Below, one piece after another: positions 51,786 through 59,910 of a DNA stretch of 64,000 nt; position 1 is the first letter of the stretch; the number at the start of each line of letters is the position of its first letter. Location: contig NZ_JABEKS010000003.1 of the NCBI RefSeq assembly GCF_012985205.1, forward strand, positions 186,001 through 250,000, given 5' to 3'. The translations under genes and the position numbers were made by a program. The notes under the pieces were generated by a model that searched no databases, was not told the DNA's origin, and saw only the letters and a list, made by a program, of their open reading frames with translations. Source of the stretch: Planctomonas sp. JC2975 (GTDB lineage Bacteria > Actinomycetota > Actinomycetes > Actinomycetales > Microbacteriaceae).

Positions 51786-52603
51786 GCGAGCACATCCTCG
51801 TGCGAGACGATCACCCTGAGGGATCCCGCGGCGACCGCCGCGCGGCGTCGACGGCGGTAGTCTTCCGCGACCCCGGTCAGGGCCGGACGCTGGTCGATCG
51901 CGGCGTCCACCCATCCGTCCAGCCACTGATGGATCAGCAGCGGGTCGTCCGGGCCGAGGCGCCACGGGGTTGGTGCCCTTCGGATGCGCCACCCGGACGC
52001 GGCGAAGAGCTCGGCCATCGCGGGAACCGCGTCGGGCCCCAGGAGCCGCAGGCCACCGGACACGCGCCGCTGATGGGCGTTGAACGCGTCGCGGATGACG
52101 GTGTCCACCGGATCAGCCGGGTACAGCCGCACCTCACCCGTCACGGTGAGGCTGAACAGCGCAGGGGCTCCCGCCGTGACGCACGCCGCCACGATCCGCT
52201 CGCCTTCGGACCAGGTGACGACATCGAGCACGGCGGATGCCGTCACCGCTGACGCGCCCTCGAGTTCCCACGGCGTCAGCTGGGCGAGCTCCTCGACGCT
52301 GAGCTCGGCCTCGACCGGTCGGCCGGCATCGTCGGCGACCGACCGGAGCTCGACGTGGGAGAGGATGCCTGCGTCGCCGTCGTGCAGCACCCACCGCTGC
52401 GGACCCGGCAGTCGCGGCGCGAGCCACCTGGTCATCGCCCCGGATCCGGAGCCGAGATCGTGGATCGTGAGGCCATCGTCGATCGTCGATCCGGCAGCGA
52501 GCAGCCGTGCCAACTCTCCCGCGAGCTCCGGTGAACGTGCTGCATCGTCCGCTGCGGCACGGAGTGCCAGCCACTGCGGCGAGACGACCGAGATCGAGGT
52601 CAT
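51773..52603 (-). CDS. Class I SAM-dependent methyltransferase
   Basis: 276 residues. SAM-binding motif I as LTIHDLGSGSGAMTRWLAPR (about residues 44-63), second strand acidic region RWVLHDGDAGILSHVE (about 67-82), and a motif IV-like ASAVLDVVTWSE (about residues 120-131). Cytosolic. The stop overlaps the flippase-like gene and the start overlaps the glycosyltransferase stop (ATGA). It probably methylates an intermediate made by the operon; the acceptor is unknown. Confidence 0.88.
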   Translation of the reverse strand: MTSISVVSPQWLALRAAADDAARSPELAGELARLLAAGSTIDDGLTIHDLGSGSGAMTRWLAPRLPGPQRWVLHDGDAGILSHVELRSVADDAGRPVEAELSVEELAQLTPWELEGASAVTASAVLDVVTWSEGERIVAACVTAGAPALFSLTVTGEVRLYPADPVDTVIRDAFNAHQRRVSGGLRLLGPDAVPAMAELFAASGWRIRRAPTPWRLGPDDPLLIHQWLDGWVDAAIDQRPALTGVAEDYRRRRRAAVAAGSLRVIVSHEDVLAWPA

Positions 52604-53670
52604 GCCGACACCAGCGCTTCCTCGACCATGCGAGCCGTGTCCTGCCATCCCGGCAGCAGAGTGCGGGCATGCCTGGCTTCCGTGCGGAGTCGGTCACGGA
52701 GTCCCGGATCCGAGAGCCATGCGTCCAGGGCATCCGCCAGCGCCGCTGCGTCGTCGGGGAGCACGAGCATCGCCCCGCCCCCTCTGTTGCCGATCGCACG
52801 GGTCCGGCCCATGCCGAGCGTGTCCGGAATACCGCCGACCGCGGCGGCCATCACGGGGATCCCGTGCGCCTGCGCCTCGGCGAGCGCCATCCCCGAGCTC
52901 TCGAGTCGGGACGGCGCGACGAGCAGCGCCGTTCGACGGTAGACCGCATCGAGCTCGCCAGGTGCGAGCGTGCCGGGCATCCACACGCGTCCGCCGAACT
53001 CGGCAGCGCTCTCGGCGATGCGGGATGCGAACTCCGGAAACACGGTCATCGAACCGATCAGCGTGCAGGTCCAGCCGGGCTCCGACACGCGGGCGAGCGC
53101 GTCGAGCAGGAGGTCCTGACCCTTGTGCGGCGCGATGACGCCCACGCAGAGGAGTTCGCCACCGGGCTCCGCGGCGGTGGCGGGTGGACTGCGGTGCGCG
53201 CCGGGGACCGCGACCGTGATGCACTGGCGATCCGCGAGTCCGCGTTCCACGAGTTGGTCGGCCGTCCACCGGCTCGTCGTCACCACCCGTCGAGCGCCGG
53301 CCAGTGACCGGCGCTCGGCGTCTGCTGTCGCGTCCGATGCATCCGGGAACGCCGCCGCGACCATGTGCGCGAGGACGACGACGCGGATGCGCGTGCTCGC
53401 AGCCTCGAGTTCGGCCGCCGCCCAGTCCCCCACCAGTCCGTCCACGAGCGCGAGACCTCCGTCAGGCACGGTGTCCACGGCAGTCGGCGCCGAGGATCCC
53501 TCCGCGTGCGGTTCGGCAGCCCCCGGATCCGCGACCCGGACCACGTTCACGCTCCAGCCCCGCTCGCGCAGCCCCGTTCGGATCTCCCTGTCGTACACAT
53601 TGCCGCCGCTGACCCGCGTCGGATCGTCGATCCCGTCCGGCACGAGGAACCACACGATCCGCCCGGGCAT
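52600..53670 (-). CDS. GT4-family glycosyltransferase
   Basis: 356 residues, GT-B fold. N-terminal domain with DGIDDPTRVSGGNVYDREIR (about residues 12-31), C-terminal sugar-nucleotide domain with LLCVGVIAPHKGQDLLLDAL (about residues 172-191), and the donor-binding ELDAVYRRTALLVAPSRLES SG region (about residues 238-260, E-x7-E pattern). Retaining glycosyltransferase acting on a lipid or small-molecule acceptor. ATGA with the methyltransferase downstream; a 78-bp gap separates it from the PTPS-like gene. Confidence 0.93.
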   Translation of the reverse strand: MPGRIVWFLVPDGIDDPTRVSGGNVYDREIRTGLRERGWSVNVVRVADPGAAEPHAEGSSAPTAVDTVPDGGLALVDGLVGDWAAAELEAASTRIRVVVLAHMVAAAFPDASDATADAERRSLAGARRVVTTSRWTADQLVERGLADRQCITVAVPGAHRSPPATAAEPGGELLCVGVIAPHKGQDLLLDALARVSEPGWTCTLIGSMTVFPEFASRIAESAAEFGGRVWMPGTLAPGELDAVYRRTALLVAPSRLESSGMALAEAQAHGIPVMAAAVGGIPDTLGMGRTRAIGNRGGGAMLVLPDDAAALADALDAWLSDPGLRDRLRTEARHARTLLPGWQDTARMVEEALVSA

Positions 53671-53748
53671 CAGAAGGCTCCGGTCGTCGCCGTCGCGGTG
53701 ATTCGCGTCACGTCCGTGCGTGTCCCGCCCATCAGCGCATCTCTTCCA

Positions 53749-54144
53749 TCACAGCGCCACCTCGTACGACGCCCATGCGACATGCGATTCGTGCAGGGTG
53801 ACGACGATCCCGCTGAGCCGTGCAGACCCGAGCGCACCGTCCCGAGCCCGAGATGCGAGTCGATCGCCGATGACCTGGCAGAGGCGCTCCGTGGTGGTGT
53901 TCACGCCGAGCAGGTCCGGATCCTCGTCCAGGTTGCGGTACGAGTACGCGGCCACGATCTCGCGCAGTTCGGCGGTGGCGCGGCCGATGTCCACCACGAT
54001 GCCGTCTGCATTCAGATCGGATGCGCGGAACGTCGCGTCCACGACGAACGTCGCGCCGTGCAGATTCTGCGCGGGCCCGAACACCTCGCCCTTCAGGCTG
54101 TGCGCGATCATCAGGTGATCGCGCACCGTGACGCTGAAGCTCAT
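53749..54144 (-). CDS. Degenerate 6-pyruvoyl-tetrahydropterin synthase/QueD-like protein
   Basis: 131 residues, standard T-fold length. The N-terminal MIAHSL supplies one zinc-type His (about 14-15), but the canonical HGH pair reads LHGATF, so the second zinc His is Ala, and the catalytic Cys that normally precedes it is absent (FGPAQN). Later conserved features remain: [18 protein letters not shown] (about 45-62), [16 protein letters not shown] (about 81-96) and [15 protein letters not shown] (about 115-129), with the late Glu. Either the chemistry differs from known PTPS/QueD or the protein only binds a pterin. ATG overlaps the dehydrogenase stop. Confidence 0.82.
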   Translation of the reverse strand: MSFSVTVRDHLMIAHSLKGEVFGPAQNLHGATFVVDATFRASDLNADGIVVDIGRATAELREIVAAYSYRNLDEDPDLLGVNTTTERLCQVIGDRLASRARDGALGSARLSGIVVTLHESHVAWASYEVAL

Positions 54145-55181
54145 TCCGCACTCCAATCGATGGTGTGGCACATCTCGTCGGCGGTGCCGGCGGCCAAGGA
54201 TGCGATCACCGACGGCAGCTCGCGCCATCCGGAGGCGCCGCCGAGGAGCGCGTCGAACGCCGGATCCTCCAGAAGTCGCAGTGCCAGGGCGAGGCGCTCG
54301 CGCGTCGTCCTGCGACCCCTCCTGCTCGGCGCGACGGCGCCCACCTGGCTGGACCGGATCGTCAGCCGACGCGAGTGGAAGTCGGCGCCCAGCTCGAGTG
54401 GGACTTCGCCGCTGCCGTACCAGCTCGCGACGACCACTTCGCCGTCCGTCGGCGCGAGGCGGAGCGCGAGTCCCAGACCGGCAGCGGAGCCGCTCGCCTC
54501 GATCACGACATCCGCATCCGCATCCACATCCACATCCGGCGGAGCGTCGTGCGGTGCGGCGAACCGCGCACCGAGCGCCTGGGCGATCTCTGCTTTGGCC
54601 GCATCGATGTCGACGAGTGTGACCGCAAGTCCGGGGATGCCACGCAGCAGCGCCGCCACGGAGCATCCGATCATGCCGGCTCCGACCACGACGACGCGGT
54701 CGCCGATCAGCGGCCGGGCGTCCCAGATCACGTTGACCGCGGTCTCGACGGCACCGGCGAGCACGGCCCGCCTGGCAGGTACCGCGTCGGGCACGGGAAC
54801 GAGCGCATCGATGGACGCCACGAATCGCGACTGATGCGGATGCAGCGAGAACACCGTGCGTCCGCGCCACTGGGGCGGGCCGTCCTCGACGACTCCGACG
54901 TTGAGGTAGCCGTACTTGACGGGGAACGGGAAGTCGCCTTCCTGGAAGGGGGCGCGCATCCGCTCCTGCTCCGTCTGCGGCACGTCGCCGCGCGCGACGA
55001 TCATCTCCGTGCCCCGGCTCACGCCGGTCCACATGGTGCGGACGGACGCCTCACCCGCTCCGGCCTGCCGTTGCGGCTCATGACGCAACTCGGCCATGCC
55101 AGGGCCGGTGGTCCAGAGCGCGATCGCGTGATCCGCCTCTTGCGGATGAACCGCGGAGCCCTCGGGCAGCGTGTTCCTCAT
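54141..55181 (-). CDS. Zinc-type alcohol dehydrogenase-like (MDR) protein
   Basis: 346 residues of the medium-chain dehydrogenase fold. Substrate domain with [20 protein letters not shown] (about residues 48-67) and [16 protein letters not shown]; Rossmann domain with [20 protein letters not shown] (about residues 159-178; GAGMIG dinucleotide motif) and [19 protein letters not shown]. The cysteine cluster of the structural zinc is absent, as in bacteriochlorophyllide/threonine-type relatives. First gene of the operon. Start uncertain: ATG 55181 chosen; ATG 55190 and GTG 55199 also in frame, none with a good ribosome-binding site. Confidence 0.87.
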   Translation of the reverse strand: MRNTLPEGSAVHPQEADHAIALWTTGPGMAELRHEPQRQAGAGEASVRTMWTGVSRGTEMIVARGDVPQTEQERMRAPFQEGDFPFPVKYGYLNVGVVEDGPPQWRGRTVFSLHPHQSRFVASIDALVPVPDAVPARRAVLAGAVETAVNVIWDARPLIGDRVVVVGAGMIGCSVAALLRGIPGLAVTLVDIDAAKAEIAQALGARFAAPHDAPPDVDVDADADVVIEASGSAAGLGLALRLAPTDGEVVVASWYGSGEVPLELGADFHSRRLTIRSSQVGAVAPSRRGRRTTRERLALALRLLEDPAFDALLGGASGWRELPSVIASLAAGTADEMCHTIDWSAE

Positions 55182-55217
55182 CACGACCATGATGAACACA
55201 CGAAAGGTCGCAGGGGA

Positions 55218-55988
55218 ATGGTTCAGGTCACGCCGTGGGGGTGGGCGCTCGGCGGTTTCGCCGCGCTCTTCGTCGTGGGACTCCTCATGCCGCTGTCGCT
55301 CACGGGGTGGGCTCTCGGCGTGGCCTACCTGATCGTGTCGTCGCTGCTGGTCTCGCTCGGGCTCGGGCGCCGGAGCGCGACCCGCTTCGGGCCGGCGAAC
55401 GTCGTGACGGCCACGCGGTCCATGCTGGTCGGAGTCGCGACCGCCATGGTCGTCGCGTCGTTCACGATGCCGCTTCCGACGGCGCTGTTCGTCACGATCG
55501 TCGCCGTCGCGCTCGCGCTCGACGCCGTCGACGGCTTCGTCGCGCGTCGCACAGGCACCACGAGCGAGCTCGGAGCCCGATTCGACATGGAGGTCGACGC
55601 GTTCCTGCTGCTGGTGCTGTGCGTCTACGACGCCCGATACGTCGGATGGTTGGTGCTCGCGATCGGCCTGATGCGCTACGCCTTCGTCGCGGTCGGATGG
55701 CTGCTGCCGTGGATGCGCGCGACCCTCCCGCCGCGCTACTGGCGCAAGGTGGTGACGGCCTTCTGCGGGATTGCACTCACGATCGTCGCCGCGCGCATCC
55801 TGCCGCCGCTCTTCGACGGCATCATCGCCGCAGCAGCACTCCTGCTGCTCATCGAGTCGTTCGGCAGGGATGTCGTGTGGCTGATCCGCGCGAACGTGTC
55901 AGCGCGCAGTGTCGATGAACCGCGGCGGGCGTTGCCTCGTGTCACGGGAAAGGGCCTCCGCACAGGGGGCGAGACAGAAAGCGAGTAA
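55218..55988 (+). CDS. CDP-alcohol phosphatidyltransferase family protein
   Basis: 256 residues, about six membrane helices. The CDP-alcohol phosphatidyltransferase signature is perfect: ALDAVDGFVARR (about residues 98-109) then GTTSELGARFDMEVD (D-x2-D-G-x2-A-R-x8-G-x3-D-x3-D, about residues 98-122). It joins a diacylglycerol or similar CDP-lipid to an alcohol. Divergent from the dehydrogenase gene with a 36-bp gap, so probably co-regulated with that operon; its product could be the lipid acceptor for the pathway. Confidence 0.95.
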   Translation: MVQVTPWGWALGGFAALFVVGLLMPLSLTGWALGVAYLIVSSLLVSLGLGRRSATRFGPANVVTATRSMLVGVATAMVVASFTMPLPTALFVTIVAVALALDAVDGFVARRTGTTSELGARFDMEVDAFLLLVLCVYDARYVGWLVLAIGLMRYAFVAVGWLLPWMRATLPPRYWRKVVTAFCGIALTIVAARILPPLFDGIIAAAALLLLIESFGRDVVWLIRANVSARSVDEPRRALPRVTGKGLRTGGETESE

Positions 55989-55992
55989 GCAC

Positions 55993-56400
55993 ATGGCCGG
56001 AACCAGCCAGCCGATGCGCTGGGTGATGCGCATCCTCAGCGCGATCATCCTCGTCATCGTGGGCGGCATACACCTCTTCCTCGTCTTCGACGGCGTCGGA
56101 GGTGTGCTGGGAGTGCTGTTCGTGCTCAACGCGATAGCCGCGTTCGTGCTGGCGATCACGATGCTCACCCTCCGCGGCAGGCTGCTGCAGTTGGCCACGG
56201 TGTTGAGCCTGCTGTTCCTCGTCGCAACGCTCGTCTCGCTCCTCCTCGCTCTCACGGTCGGCCTCTTCGGCATCCGCGAGGTGTGGACGTTCACGCTCGT
56301 GCCGCAGACCATCGTCATCGAGTCGATCGGGATCATCGTGCTCGCCATCGCGACGGGCGTCATGTTCCGCAGTGCCCCGGCGGTGGCGGCGTCGCGGTGA
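55993..56400 (+). CDS. Hypothetical four-helix membrane protein
   Basis: 135 residues, four membrane helices (about residues 8-28, 33-55, 60-80 and 95-125). It starts 4 nt after the CDP-alcohol phosphatidyltransferase gene and is likely co-transcribed. No family motif. May be an accessory of that enzyme. Tail ends ...SAPAVAASR. Confidence 0.82.
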   Translation: MAGTSQPMRWVMRILSAIILVIVGGIHLFLVFDGVGGVLGVLFVLNAIAAFVLAITMLTLRGRLLQLATVLSLLFLVATLVSLLLALTVGLFGIREVWTFTLVPQTIVIESIGIIVLAIATGVMFRSAPAVAASR

Positions 56401-56459
56401 GCGCGCCGGCACGCCCGGAGCGTTGGGTCGCGGCAGCGATGGAACTCTGACCCAGGGCT

Positions 56460-57239
56460 CTAGACCGCGCGCAGCAGCTCGACCGAGCCGCGCACCTCTG
56501 CCTCGAAGTCCTCGCCCCAGTTGCACTCCAGCGACACGCTGCCGTCGTAGCCCGCTTGCTGCAGCATCGCGAGGAAATCCCGCCATGGCCAGTCGCCCGT
56601 TCCGAGGTAACGGCGACCGCTGTCGGCGATGTGAGCGTGGCCGATCCGCGATGCGTGCTGAAGGATGGCACCCAGCGGCTCGCCGTGCAGCATGATGTGG
56701 AACAGGTCGGCGACGATCGGCACGTCGTCGATCCCGTACGCGTCGAGGAACTCCGCGGCTTCGCCGATCGAGTTGATCAGGTTGGTCTCGCCCGTGTGCA
56801 GCGGCTCCAGCATGATGCGCAGACCGGATGCCGCCGCCGCGTCGCGCGCGATCCTCACGATCGTCGCGAGCTGGTCCCGTGCTGCCTCCCGGCCCACGCC
56901 GTCCGGCACCGTCCGGGATCGTCCGGATCCGAAGACGACCTTCGCTCCGGGCTCGGCGACCTCGCCGAGAATCGGGAAGACGGCCTCGAAGTAGGCTCGC
57001 GCGGCATCCGCTCGGCCGTCGGCACTGCCCTCGGTGCCGATCAGCTGCAGGGAGCCGGGCACGAGCACGGCGAACGACGGATGCCGCCGGCCGCGATAGG
57101 CGTCCGCGAGTCGCCACCGGGTGGCATCCGGCACCACGACGTTGTCCACGATGAACGGCTCGACGTAATCGACACCGGCCGCGAAGGCTGCGTCGAGGCG
57201 GGCTGCGTCGGTGATGACGCCGAAGGCGGAGAACGGCAT
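56460..57239 (-). CDS. Xylose-isomerase-like TIM-barrel sugar epimerase/isomerase
   Basis: 259 residues. GVDYVEPFIVDN near the N-terminus, metal-binding Glu in RIMLEPLHTGETNLIN (about residues 144-159), Asp in VPIVADLFHIML (about 175-186), GHAHIADSGRR (about 200-210) and final Glu in GSVSLECNWGED (about 235-246) are the family's metal ligands. Candidate hydroxypyruvate isomerase or D-psicose-epimerase-like. A LacI-type palindrome at 57331 lies about 92 bp upstream. Convergent with nothing; downstream of the MFS gene on the same strand. Confidence 0.9.
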   Translation of the reverse strand: MPFSAFGVITDAARLDAAFAAGVDYVEPFIVDNVVVPDATRWRLADAYRGRRHPSFAVLVPGSLQLIGTEGSADGRADAARAYFEAVFPILGEVAEPGAKVVFGSGRSRTVPDGVGREAARDQLATIVRIARDAAAASGLRIMLEPLHTGETNLINSIGEAAEFLDAYGIDDVPIVADLFHIMLHGEPLGAILQHASRIGHAHIADSGRRYLGTGDWPWRDFLAMLQQAGYDGSVSLECNWGEDFEAEVRGSVELLRAV

Positions 57240-57330
57240 GGGGTTCCTTTCCGAGGTGACGGACGGTGTGCGTGATCGCGAAGCATGGGAGTCGGCCCCG
57301 TGGCGACATCGGGCACGCTAGCACCTTGAA

Positions 57331-57342
57331 TGAATCGATTCA
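57331..57342. promoter_or_regulatory. Palindromic LacI-type operator before the isomerase gene
   Basis: TGAATCGATTCA, a perfect 12-bp palindrome, in the 135-bp gap between the MFS stop and the isomerase start. It shares the AATCGATT core with the GH172-locus operators but has different flanks. Confidence 0.75.
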
Positions 57343-57374
57343 GCTCGATTATGCGGCGTGGTCCGCCGGTCCGA

Positions 57375-58598
57375 TCACGCGCTTTGGCCGCCGCGTGTCG
57401 ACGCACGCCGGGTCAGACCCGCCGCAATGCCGATCACGACGAGTGCGAACACCGCAAGCGCCGCGCACACCAGGAACATGTTGTGGTATCCGCCGATCAC
57501 CGCGGCGAGCGCGATGATCCCGCCGGAGATGATGGCGCCGATGCGGCGGATGTTCGTGAACAGTCCAGACGCGAGCCCCGGCCGCGGAATGATCTCCAGG
57601 AAGAACGTGAGGCCGACACCTGCGACGATCGCGAAGAACACGGCGTTGAGGAGCTGCGCAACCAGGAGCAGCACGGGACCGTTCACGACGGCCATGAGCA
57701 CGTAGAACGCCGTGCCGACGACGCATCCGGCTGCGATCAGCGTGAGGCTGGAGAAGCGCCGCGAGAGACGCCCGATGATCATGAGCGCCGGGATCTCCGC
57801 GCCCGCCGCGACGGCGAGAGCGATTCCGGCCCAGAACACCGGCAGTTGCAGCGTGTTCACCACGAACAGTGCCATCACGGTCGTCACGACGTAGTTGGTG
57901 GCCTGCAGCGCGACGAACGCCACCGCTATGGCCACAACGGCGACGATCGGATACGCGACCTCGTCTCTCGAGGCGTCGACCGTCTTGCGGACGGCATGCT
58001 CGGGCGACCGCTGGCGCATCCGCAGCATGACCGTCGTCGCCAGACCGACGAGCGACACCGCGGCGATCGCGACGAGCACGGATCGGTCGCCGAACCATCC
58101 CACCAGCAGCGTCGCGATCGGTGGGCCGGCCACCCACGCGAACGACACGACGGCACGCGTGTTGATGACGGTCCGCGGCGACGCCCCGCTCGCGCGCAGG
58201 TGCGCGAACAGCAGCGAGGATCCGACGCTTGCCGGGCCGCCCAGCAGCACGAGCGCGACCATGGCAACGGGCAGCAGGCTGGAGAATCCGAGCACTGCGG
58301 TCAGCGGCAGGGTGGCGATCCCGCACCAGATGATCGCGGTGAGGTAGCTGCCCCTTCTGTCGGCGATCATCGGGATCACCAGCGAGCAGACGAATCCACT
58401 CACGTTGTACAGCGCGAGGGCCAGGCCGATCTGCGCATCCGTCGCCCCGAACGGGCCCGCCAGCACGAGCGCCAACGCCGGATTGAAGAACGCGAACTGC
58501 AGACCCCACGTCAGCGCAGCCGTCGGAACCAGCAGAGTGCCGGACCGGCGACGAGCCGGCTGAGTGAGTGGCTGGCTGTCGTCGGTCACGTGCGTCAT
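57375..58598 (-). CDS. MFS transporter (SotB/sugar-efflux-like)
   Basis: 407 residues with twelve membrane helices. After a 20-residue polar N-terminus, ALVLAGPFGATDAQIGLALA (about residues 45-64) and the loop-2 motif PMIADRRGSYLTAII (about 78-92, RxGRR-like) appear; the sixth and seventh helices are split by an RQRSPEHAVRKTVDASRDEV loop. The set-type sequence (no strong MFS loop motif) resembles sugar-efflux transporters. ATG 58598 chosen; ATG three codons upstream is possible. Probably works with the adjacent isomerase. Confidence 0.87.
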   Translation of the reverse strand: MTHVTDDSQPLTQPARRRSGTLLVPTAALTWGLQFAFFNPALALVLAGPFGATDAQIGLALALYNVSGFVCSLVIPMIADRRGSYLTAIIWCGIATLPLTAVLGFSSLLPVAMVALVLLGGPASVGSSLLFAHLRASGASPRTVINTRAVVSFAWVAGPPIATLLVGWFGDRSVLVAIAAVSLVGLATTVMLRMRQRSPEHAVRKTVDASRDEVAYPIVAVVAIAVAFVALQATNYVVTTVMALFVVNTLQLPVFWAGIALAVAAGAEIPALMIIGRLSRRFSSLTLIAAGCVVGTAFYVLMAVVNGPVLLLVAQLLNAVFFAIVAGVGLTFFLEIIPRPGLASGLFTNIRRIGAIISGGIIALAAVIGGYHNMFLVCAALAVFALVVIGIAAGLTRRASTRGGQSA

Positions 58599-58790
58599 CC
58601 GCTCCATTCTGAAGCACCGCCCGGCATCGGATCGACGCGTGCCGAGCTGCGGCCCGCGTGACAACATGCCGACCTCAGCGACGGATGCGCGAGGTATCGC
58701 GGCGAGCCGCCCGAGCACGCGGCGGCACAGCTGCCCCACCTGTGGAAACGTTCAGAATGTGCGGCGATCCTCCGGCGCTAGCTTTTCCCC

Positions 58791-59810
58791 GTGCCCGATG
58801 CGAGTGTCCCGTCTCCCCTTGTTCTGCAGGATGCCGCCCCTGCGTTGCTGCCTGGTCGATCCGCGGCGTCGCTGCGCAAACGGCTGGTCGGCCTGACGGT
58901 GGCGGCGCTGTACCTGAGCATGGGAGCCCTCCTCGCCTGCGCATTCATTCCGTGGCAGCCCCCGGTGCTCTGGGCGCTCGTCGGATGGGTCGTTCCGCTG
59001 GGCGCGATCGCAATCATCGTGGGACAGTCGCGCGCGATCGGGGCGCGCACAAGACTCGAACGCGAGGCCGGATACACCACGACCGGAGACGACTGGAACC
59101 TGCCGCAACTCGATCCCCGCACCGGATCTGTGCTGCGCCCGAGCGCCGTCATCGCGGGAAGCACCGATCCCGTCGGTTCTTCCAACGACAAGCCCAAACC
59201 GCCTGTCAACCGCGGAGCCGTCACCGCTGTCTACGTCTACACGACGCTGGTGTCCTTGGGCCTGGTGGCCCTTTCGTTCTTCGTCGGGTCCATGGCGGGA
59301 GATGCCTTCGAGGTCGCTCCCGGTAATCCCGGTATGCGTATCTACCTCATAGCGATCAGTCTCGTCGGTCCCTTCTTGCTCTACCTTCTCTATGTGCCGC
59401 AGTTCAGGCTGCGGCATGCGCTTCGGCGCCTGCACGAAGTGGATGACTCGCCGCTCTTGTTCGTGAGTTCGATGACGCCGTCGATGATCACGTTCTTCGG
59501 CCGTCGGGGGCAGACCGTCACCGCGCGCACACTGATGGGGACTGCGGTCGGCCCGGACGGCATCCGCTTCTATTCGCTCCCGGACGGTGCGCGGCTCGCC
59601 GCGATCTCATGGTCGCAGGTGGACGAGATTCGCGGACGGCGTGTCACACAGAGCCGCTCGACGGCATGGCAGACGCTGTCGACGATGCGGAACTCGAACG
59701 GCCTCCGTGAAGTCCTCGACTGGCGCGGTGCCCAGGTGGCGGCGTTCGCCTCCGGTCGGGAGAGCATGGGACGGTGGATCGCCGAACGGATGATCGCGCT
59801 GCGGCCCTAG
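58791..59810 (+). CDS. Hypothetical membrane protein with C-terminal PH-like domain
   Basis: 339 residues. Two helices in residues 33-80, two more around residues 148-205, then a cytosolic C-terminal domain (about residues 225-339) with GTAVGPDGIRFYSLPDG, ISWSQVDEIRGRR and WIAERMIALRP, which resembles bacterial PH-like (bPH) folds. No catalytic motif. GTG start 58791 chosen; an ATG two codons on is not in frame. Followed by a strong terminator hairpin. Confidence 0.8.
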   Translation: MPDASVPSPLVLQDAAPALLPGRSAASLRKRLVGLTVAALYLSMGALLACAFIPWQPPVLWALVGWVVPLGAIAIIVGQSRAIGARTRLEREAGYTTTGDDWNLPQLDPRTGSVLRPSAVIAGSTDPVGSSNDKPKPPVNRGAVTAVYVYTTLVSLGLVALSFFVGSMAGDAFEVAPGNPGMRIYLIAISLVGPFLLYLLYVPQFRLRHALRRLHEVDDSPLLFVSSMTPSMITFFGRRGQTVTARTLMGTAVGPDGIRFYSLPDGARLAAISWSQVDEIRGRRVTQSRSTAWQTLSTMRNSNGLREVLDWRGAQVAAFASGRESMGRWIAERMIALRP

Positions 59811-59835
59811 GATCCGCTCGGACCGGACACACCAT

Positions 59836-59865
59836 GAGGGGCCCGTACCTGAGCGCGGGCCCCTC
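59836..59865. terminator. Bidirectional hairpin
   Basis: GAGGGGCCCG (59836-59845) and CGGGCCCCTC (59856-59865), 10-nt loop, between convergent genes. Confidence 0.88.
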
Positions 59866-59910
59866 GTGCGATCCGACGGTGCGGATCCGATCCTCGCGGA
59901 CCGTTCGCCG

